The notes beneath the pieces were generated by a model. That model saw only the letters and a program-made list of their open reading frames with translations, was not told the origin of the DNA and did no database searches. Made by a program: the position numbers and the translations under genes. From JBHICC01 sp046759385 (GTDB lineage: Bacteria; Pseudomonadota; Gammaproteobacteria; Acidiferrobacterales; SPGG2): DNA of 64,000 nt. Below are positions 59,390 through 64,000 of the stretch, in pieces (positions within the stretch are counted from its first letter, which is position 1; every line of letters starts with the position of its first letter). The stretch covers positions 11,729-75,728 of the forward strand of contig JBHICC010000006.1 in the NCBI GenBank assembly GCA_046759385.1, written 5' to 3'.

Positions 59390-60201
59390 AACGCACGAAT
59401 AGACGACAGGCGCGACGCGTCGGTGCTACTAGAGCCCACTCAAGTAGCTGGCTTGCTGTTCGTGCTGACCCCTCCTTTAGGGCGGCAATCGTATTGCTGT
59501 GGACCTTATTGCTGCTGGTGGTAGCAGCGCTGGCGCTAGACGCGTTGCTTCGTGCCGATAGGTTTCCGGTTGAGCACGTTGATTTTAAAGGCCCGTTTCA
59601 GCACGTCCAACGAGCACAGTTAGTTGAGGCGGTGGAGGCTGAAATCGACGGAAACTTCTTCGCGCTTGACCTGGACGCGATCAAGACACGTGTCGAGACA
59701 TTACCTTGGGTCTATCGAGCATCGGTGCGTCGACAGTGGCCACGGGATCTGCACATCCATTTTACCGAGCAAGAGTTAGTAGCTAGCTGGCGAGACAACG
59801 TGTGGCTGAGTCGCACGGGCGAGCTCGTGCGATTGCGAAAATCAGTCGTTTCATCGTCACTCCCGCGGCTGCGCGGACCTGAGGGTACGCACACGCAAGT
59901 ACTTGCTCAGTATCGTGATTTAAGCAGCAAGCTGAACAGCCTGGGATTGGCGGTTGCTGCGCTTGAGATGACCTCGCGCCGCAGTTGGCGTGTAGGCTTG
60001 GACAACGGTTTGATGTTGGTGCTAGAGCGAGGACATCCGACGGAAAAGGTCGAGCGTTTTGTACATGCATACAGAAGCTCGCTTGCCGCTTATGCAAAGC
60101 GAATCAAGCAGGTGGACTTGCGCTATACCAACGGTTTTTCTGTGGAATGGATTAATCCGTCGGAAGCACTTTCACGGGCGGATTTAACTGAAGCTTACTA
60201 G
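59386..60201 (+). CDS. ftsQ: Cell division protein FtsQ
   Basis: A 271-residue bitopic protein: basic N-terminus, one helix (IVLLWTLLLLVVAALALDALL), a POTRA domain (PVEHVDFKGPFQHVQRAQLVEAVEAEIDGNFFALDLDAIKTRVETLPWVYRASVRRQWPRDL shortened here to its key features: the LPWV and V-x-R-x-W-P motifs) and a beta domain. It recruits FtsL and FtsB to the septum. Confidence 0.94.
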   Translation: MKRTNRRQARRVGATRAHSSSWLAVRADPSFRAAIVLLWTLLLLVVAALALDALLRADRFPVEHVDFKGPFQHVQRAQLVEAVEAEIDGNFFALDLDAIKTRVETLPWVYRASVRRQWPRDLHIHFTEQELVASWRDNVWLSRTGELVRLRKSVVSSSLPRLRGPEGTHTQVLAQYRDLSSKLNSLGLAVAALEMTSRRSWRVGLDNGLMLVLERGHPTEKVERFVHAYRSSLAAYAKRIKQVDLRYTNGFSVEWINPSEALSRADLTEAY

Positions 60202-60218
60202 AAAACAAGAGGTGAACT

Positions 60219-61460
60219 ATGCCGAAGCGGGACGATGAGCGGTTGGTCGTGGGTCTCGACATCGGGACATCCAAGGTATTGGCCATCGTTGGCGAGGTAT
60301 CGCCGATGGGAGAGGTCGAGATTATCGGTGTCGGGCATCACCCTTCACGTGGTATGAAGAAAGGTGTGGTCGTCAACATCGAGTCGACTGTGCAGTCAAT
60401 TCAACGTGCGGTAGAAGAAGCAGAGTTAATGGCGGGTTGCCAAATTCATTCGGTATATGCAGGGATCGCAGGTAGTCACATCAACAGTTTCAACTCGCAC
60501 GGTATCGTCGCTATCAAGGACAAGGAGGTCGGTTCAGGCGACGTCCACCGAGTTATGGAGGCCGCGCGCGCGTTGGCCATACCTACCGATCAAAAAGTTT
60601 TGCATATCCTTCCACAGGAATACGTGATCGACCAACAGGATGGCGTCCGCGAACCGATCGGCATGTGCGGGGTGCGGCTGGAAGCCAAAGTCCACATCGT
60701 CACCGGTGCGGTCAGTGCTGCGCAGAATATCATCAAGTGTGTCCGCCGATGCGGCCTCGAAGTCGATGAAGTTATTCTTGAACAACTAGCATCGAGCACA
60801 TCGGCGCTAACTGAGGACGAGAAGGAACTCGGTGTCTGCTTGGTAGATGTAGGCGGGGGCACTACCGACATCTCTGTGTTCACCGAAGGTGCGATTCGTC
60901 ATACCGCGGTGATCCCGATTGCGGGCGACCAGGTGACCAACGATATCGCGGTGGCATTGCGCACGCCGACGCAATATGCAGAGGAAATCAAAAAAAAGTA
61001 CGGGTGCGCACTGACAGAACTGGCACGCCGGGACGAGAGCATAGAGGTTCCAAGCGTCGGTGATCGCCCTCCGCGCAAACTGTCGCGTCAGACGCTTGCA
61101 GAGGTAATCGAGCCGCGCATCGAAGAACTTTATGGTCTTGTGCTTGCGGAGCTGCGCCGCAGTGGCTTCGAGGACGTTATCGGATCCGGTGTTGTACTGA
61201 CTGGCGGCAGCGCCAAGATGGAAGGGATGATCGATCTCGCCGAGGAGGTGTTCCATATGCCGGTGCGTCTTGGGGTGCCTCAGTACGTTGGCGGCCTGAC
61301 GGGGGTTATTCACAACCCCATTTATGCCACTGGCGTTGGACTCGTTCTCTATGGTGCGCGTACCAGGAAGGGCGAGTGTTACACCGAGCACGTGCGCCCA
61401 CCGGCTGGTGTTAAGGGAATGTTCACCAGAGCCCGCAGTTGGTTTCAGGGGAACTTCTAG
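60219..61460 (+). CDS. ftsA: Cell division protein FtsA
   Basis: A 413-residue actin-like ATPase that ties FtsZ filaments to the membrane. VVGLDIGTSKVLAIVGEV is the phosphate-1 motif, GVCLVDVGGGTTDISVFTEGAI the phosphate-2 motif, and GSGVVLTGGSAKMEGM the adenosine motif. The 1C domain lies about residues 85-165. The tail (MFTRARSWFQGNF) is the amphipathic membrane-targeting helix. Confidence 0.96.
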   Translation: MPKRDDERLVVGLDIGTSKVLAIVGEVSPMGEVEIIGVGHHPSRGMKKGVVVNIESTVQSIQRAVEEAELMAGCQIHSVYAGIAGSHINSFNSHGIVAIKDKEVGSGDVHRVMEAARALAIPTDQKVLHILPQEYVIDQQDGVREPIGMCGVRLEAKVHIVTGAVSAAQNIIKCVRRCGLEVDEVILEQLASSTSALTEDEKELGVCLVDVGGGTTDISVFTEGAIRHTAVIPIAGDQVTNDIAVALRTPTQYAEEIKKKYGCALTELARRDESIEVPSVGDRPPRKLSRQTLAEVIEPRIEELYGLVLAELRRSGFEDVIGSGVVLTGGSAKMEGMIDLAEEVFHMPVRLGVPQYVGGLTGVIHNPIYATGVGLVLYGARTRKGECYTEHVRPPAGVKGMFTRARSWFQGNF

Positions 61461-61529
61461 GGCAAACGCCGTGAACGTCAGGCGACATTTAACGAATCTT
61501 ATCTTTTCACTCAAACAGGAGAACTCACA

Positions 61530-62666
61530 ATGTTTGAACTGATGGACACCTACGGCCAACAGGCTGTTATCAAGGTGATCGGCATCGGTGGCGGCGGCGG
61601 CAATGCCGTTGATCACATGGTAGCGGCGAACATCGAAGGCGTTGAGTTCATCAATGCCAACACCGATGCCCAAGCCTTGAAGCGCTCCAGCGCATCCACT
61701 GTATTGCAGTTGGGAGCAAATCTGACGAAAGGGCTCGGTTGCGGTGCTGACCCAGCTCTCGGTCGTCAGGCAGCTGTCGAGGACCGCGAGCGGATCGCAG
61801 AGGTACTAGACGGAGCCGACATGGCATTCATAACGGCAGGGATGGGTGGCGGCACCGGCACGGGGGCGGGTCCAGTCATCGCACAGGTCGCACAAGATCG
61901 GGGGATCTTATCGGTCGCTGTCGTGACCAAGCCGTTCTCGTTCGAGGGTAAGAAGCGTATGACCGTCGCCGAGCACGGAATACGCGAACTGTCGGAATAT
62001 GTCGATTCAATTATTACGATACCAAATGAGAAATTGCTCACGGTGCTTGGCAAAGACGCCACATTGCTTGATGCGTTCGGTAAGGCAAACGAGGTTCTGC
62101 AAGGTGCTGTGCAGGGCATTGCCGAACTGATCACGCGTCCCGGACTCATAAACGTTGACTTTGCGGATGTGCGTACGGTCATGTCTGAAATGGGTATGGC
62201 GGTGATGGGCTCTGCTTCTGCAAACGGTGACAATCGTGCCAATGAGGCGGCGTTGTCCGCAATATCCAGCCCGCTGCTAGAGGACATCAACATCTCGGGC
62301 GCGCGTGGGCTGTTGGTTAACGTAACCGCCGGGTTAGACATGTCTATCGGTGAATTTGAAGAGGTCGGTGGCACCGTTAAGGAGTTTGCCGCCGAGGATG
62401 CCACGGTCGTCGTCGGAACAGTCATCGATCCGGAAATGGAAGATGAGCTACGAGTGACGATCGTCGCTACTGGTTTGGGCCAAGGTAGCAAGCGACAACA
62501 GCCTTACCAGATCGTCAGGACAGGAACAGGGACCCTGGACTACGAACAGTTGGACACGCCCACGGTTATCCGCAACCGCCGAAGCGGCCAAGGTGAAACG
62601 GGGAGAGCTGAGGCGGGTCCGGAGTATTTGGATGTCCCTGCCTTCCTGAGGAAACAGGCCGATTAG
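61530..62666 (+). CDS. ftsZ: Cell division protein FtsZ
   Basis: A 378-residue tubulin-like GTPase that builds the Z ring. The GTP-binding loops are IKVIGIGGGGGNAVDHM and the tubulin signature AGMGGGTGTGAGPVIA; the T7 catalytic loop is LINVDFADVRTVMSEMGMA. The C-terminal conserved peptide that binds FtsA and ZipA is LDVPAFLRKQAD. AGGAGA lies 7 bases before the ATG. Confidence 0.97.
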   Translation: MFELMDTYGQQAVIKVIGIGGGGGNAVDHMVAANIEGVEFINANTDAQALKRSSASTVLQLGANLTKGLGCGADPALGRQAAVEDRERIAEVLDGADMAFITAGMGGGTGTGAGPVIAQVAQDRGILSVAVVTKPFSFEGKKRMTVAEHGIRELSEYVDSIITIPNEKLLTVLGKDATLLDAFGKANEVLQGAVQGIAELITRPGLINVDFADVRTVMSEMGMAVMGSASANGDNRANEAALSAISSPLLEDINISGARGLLVNVTAGLDMSIGEFEEVGGTVKEFAAEDATVVVGTVIDPEMEDELRVTIVATGLGQGSKRQQPYQIVRTGTGTLDYEQLDTPTVIRNRRSGQGETGRAEAGPEYLDVPAFLRKQAD

Positions 62667-62919
62667 CTAATAAAATCAAGGCCTCGCATCTCTTCCGTGC
62701 GTCTCATGCGCAGCGCACGGAGGCGCCGCTTCCAGCGAAATCCCGCGTGTCCCGCTTTCACTGGACACACATAAGCTTTTACATTTAAATAACCACCGTC
62801 CCCAACTTGCGAGTCTAACCGGGGTCTGGGGAAAGGACCTGGAGGAGTGTTGCTGGCCGGCCGACAAGGACTGTCGCCACGACAACGAGGAGCTCAGCGA
62901 CAATTAACAACTATAAATA
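62667..62919 (+). other. Gap between ftsZ and lpxC with an inverted repeat
   Basis: 253 bases without a gene. TCCGTGCG (62694) and CGCACGGA (62714) form a perfect 8-base-pair stem around a 12-base loop, about 28 bases after the ftsZ stop, but no T-run follows. The rest (62722-62919) probably holds the lpxC promoter and leader. The AT-rich block TTTTACATTTAAATAA near 62777 is notable. I see no confident -35/-10 pair. Confidence 0.5.
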
Positions 62920-63831
62920 ATGATCAGTCAACGGACCCTTAAGAACGTAATCCGGGCAACAGGAGTGGGACTGCACACGGGGGAGAAGGTCTATTTGTCT
63001 CTCGGTCCTGCGCCCCCTGAAACGGGAATCATTTTTCGGCGTGCCGATCTCCACCATTCACTAGAGATCCGCGCTTGCCCGGAAAACGTCGCCGATACAA
63101 CGCTCTCAACCACGCTTGAACGCGACGGTGTTCGTATTTCGACCGTCGAACATTTGATGTCGGCTTTCGCGGGGCTCGGTATCGACAATGCCTATGTCGA
63201 CCTTACTGCGCCGGAAGTTCCCATCATGGACGGCAGTGCAGGTCCGTTCGTATTTTTGTTGCAGTCAGCGGGAATCGAAGAACAGTCGGCTCCCAAGCGT
63301 TTCATACGCATAAGAAAGAAAATAGCGTTCGAAGACGGTGATAAATGGGCGAAGTTTGAACCCTTTGAAGGCTTTAAAGTTTCGTTTGCGATCGAATTTG
63401 ATCATCCCTTGTTTAGCGCGGGCGCGCACTCCGCGAGTGTCGATTTTTCCACTACCTCTTTCGTCAAGGAGGTGAGTCGCGCGCGTACCTTCGGGTTCAT
63501 GCGAGAAATTGAGACCTTGAGACAGGGGGGGCTGGCCCGCGGAGGGAGCCTAGATAACGCTATCGTGCTAGACAATTTCCGCATTCTGAACGAAGATGGC
63601 TTGCGCTACGAGGATGAGTTCGTCAAGCACAAGGTGCTCGACGCGATTGGCGACCTGTATTTGCTTGGACATCCGCTGATCGGGGCTTTTTCTGCTCACA
63701 AGTCGGGCCATTGCCTTAATAATCGATTGTTGCGCGGTCTGGTCGCCGATAGGCAGGCGTGGGAGCTGATTACTTACGCGGACCAGAACGAGGCGCCGAT
63801 TAGCTTTGTCCGAACGGTGCCGGTGACCTGA
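62920..63831 (+). CDS. lpxC: UDP-3-O-acyl-N-acetylglucosamine deacetylase
   Basis: A 303-residue zinc amidase, the committed step of lipid A synthesis. Zinc ligands: His in ISTVEHLMSAFAGLGIDNAYVDL and His/Asp in EFVKHKVLDAIGDLYLLGHPLIGAF; the catalytic base His is in AHKSGHCLNN. SQRTLKNVIRATGVGLHTGEKV opens it. It follows ftsZ as in most gammaproteobacteria and is usually regulated by FtsH proteolysis. Confidence 0.96.
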   Translation: MISQRTLKNVIRATGVGLHTGEKVYLSLGPAPPETGIIFRRADLHHSLEIRACPENVADTTLSTTLERDGVRISTVEHLMSAFAGLGIDNAYVDLTAPEVPIMDGSAGPFVFLLQSAGIEEQSAPKRFIRIRKKIAFEDGDKWAKFEPFEGFKVSFAIEFDHPLFSAGAHSASVDFSTTSFVKEVSRARTFGFMREIETLRQGGLARGGSLDNAIVLDNFRILNEDGLRYEDEFVKHKVLDAIGDLYLLGHPLIGAFSAHKSGHCLNNRLLRGLVADRQAWELITYADQNEAPISFVRTVPVT

Positions 63832-63895
63832 GGCCGAAACCTGGCGTGAGATTTGCACGCAACTTAGGTTTTGGGGAAAGGATCAGCATAAAGGC

Positions 63896-64000
63896 ATGAA
63901 TTTCATCATCGTCCCAGGCAAGACCCGTTCGGCGTACAGCACCTGCCTTTCCCACCGCCAGCTCGCCGCCATGATGCTGGTGGGGCTGGTGGGCCTGCCG
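63896..64000 (+). CDS. N-terminus of a probable M23-family peptidase
   Basis: The frame opens with MNFIIVPGKTRSAYSTCLSH and runs off the window within a hydrophobic stretch (AAMMLVGLVGLP). A protein with such an N-terminus, followed by a membrane helix and an M23 (LysM/metallo-endopeptidase) domain, usually lies between lpxC and secA. Only 35 codons are visible, so the family is inferred from position. Its third-codon positions are nearly all G or C, higher than in the preceding genes. Confidence 0.55.
   Translation, partial: MNFIIVPGKTRSAYSTCLSHRQLAAMMLVGLVGLP

Noticed and set aside
61766..62491. A 241-codon minus-strand frame within ftsZ
   Set aside because: Low-complexity Ser/Thr/Pro composition antisense to a highly conserved gene; this is the mirror of ftsZ codon use.

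Overview
This window reads as a chromosome segment of a free-living-type gammaproteobacterium with a Gram-negative envelope. The evidence is gene content and order. There are lpt/LPS genes, a sigma-54 cluster (lptB-rpoN-hpf-ptsN-rapZ), a cytochrome bc1 operon, tatABC, sspAB, the block rsmI/lpoA/yraN/diaA/dolP, and a long dcw (division and cell wall) cluster ending in ftsA-ftsZ-lpxC. The order of many blocks resembles Pseudomonas, Chromatiales and Ectothiorhodospira-type genomes. Species cannot be fixed from the sequence alone. Nearly all genes are housekeeping. I saw no prophage, transposase, CRISPR array or tRNA.

Layout. 1-13503 (mostly +): end of nadD, rsfS, rlmH, maf, rng, yhdP, a small secreted protein, a nitrilase, tldD/pmbA, mgtE and a stand-alone WYL protein. 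13518-19783 (-): a decayed EIIA stub, rapZ, a decayed hprK, ptsN, hpf, rpoN, lptB, lptA, a short lptC, kdsC and a decayed kdsD. 19811-32303 (+): an ABC-2 exporter, ibaG, grxD, murA, the complete his run hisG-D-C-B-H-A-F-I-E, a probable hinT relic, and tatABC. 32300-38822 (+): a DUF255 thioredoxin-like protein, a relic of a DegS/AlgW-like protease, petABC, sspAB and a macro-domain protein. 38894-44270 (-): an FAD oxidase, rfaE2, dolP, diaA/gmhA, yraN and lpoA. 44269-64000 (+): rsmI, the RNase P RNA gene, then mraZ through ftsZ, lpxC and the start of an M23 peptidase.

Two things stand out. First, rnpB carries two copies of a roughly 97-nt palindromic element, one in the P3 helix and one in the P12 helix. 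The copies share terminal inverted repeats (GTCACCTACCC...) and an internal ATCGATGC, and diverge in between. Each would fold as a long extension of an existing helix, so this looks like a small mobile palindrome that inserts into helix tips of a structural RNA. Second, several operon junctions hold gene fossils: short pieces of hprK, an EIIA-Man-type gene, kdsD, hinT and a DegS/AlgW-type protease. Three of them still keep the 4-base ATGA overlap with the intact neighbour. lptC is also cut short. This points to recent, deletion-driven decay in an otherwise well-kept genome, and in particular to loss of the HprK/EIIA arm of the PTS relay while RapZ and PtsN remain.

The genes otherwise form expected working groups: peptidoglycan precursor synthesis and division (dcw), LPS export and Kdo supply (lpt/kds), histidine synthesis, twin-arginine export beside a Rieske protein with a twin-arginine signal, and the bc1 complex. 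All family names rest on recognised motifs and gene order read by eye. No database search was run.
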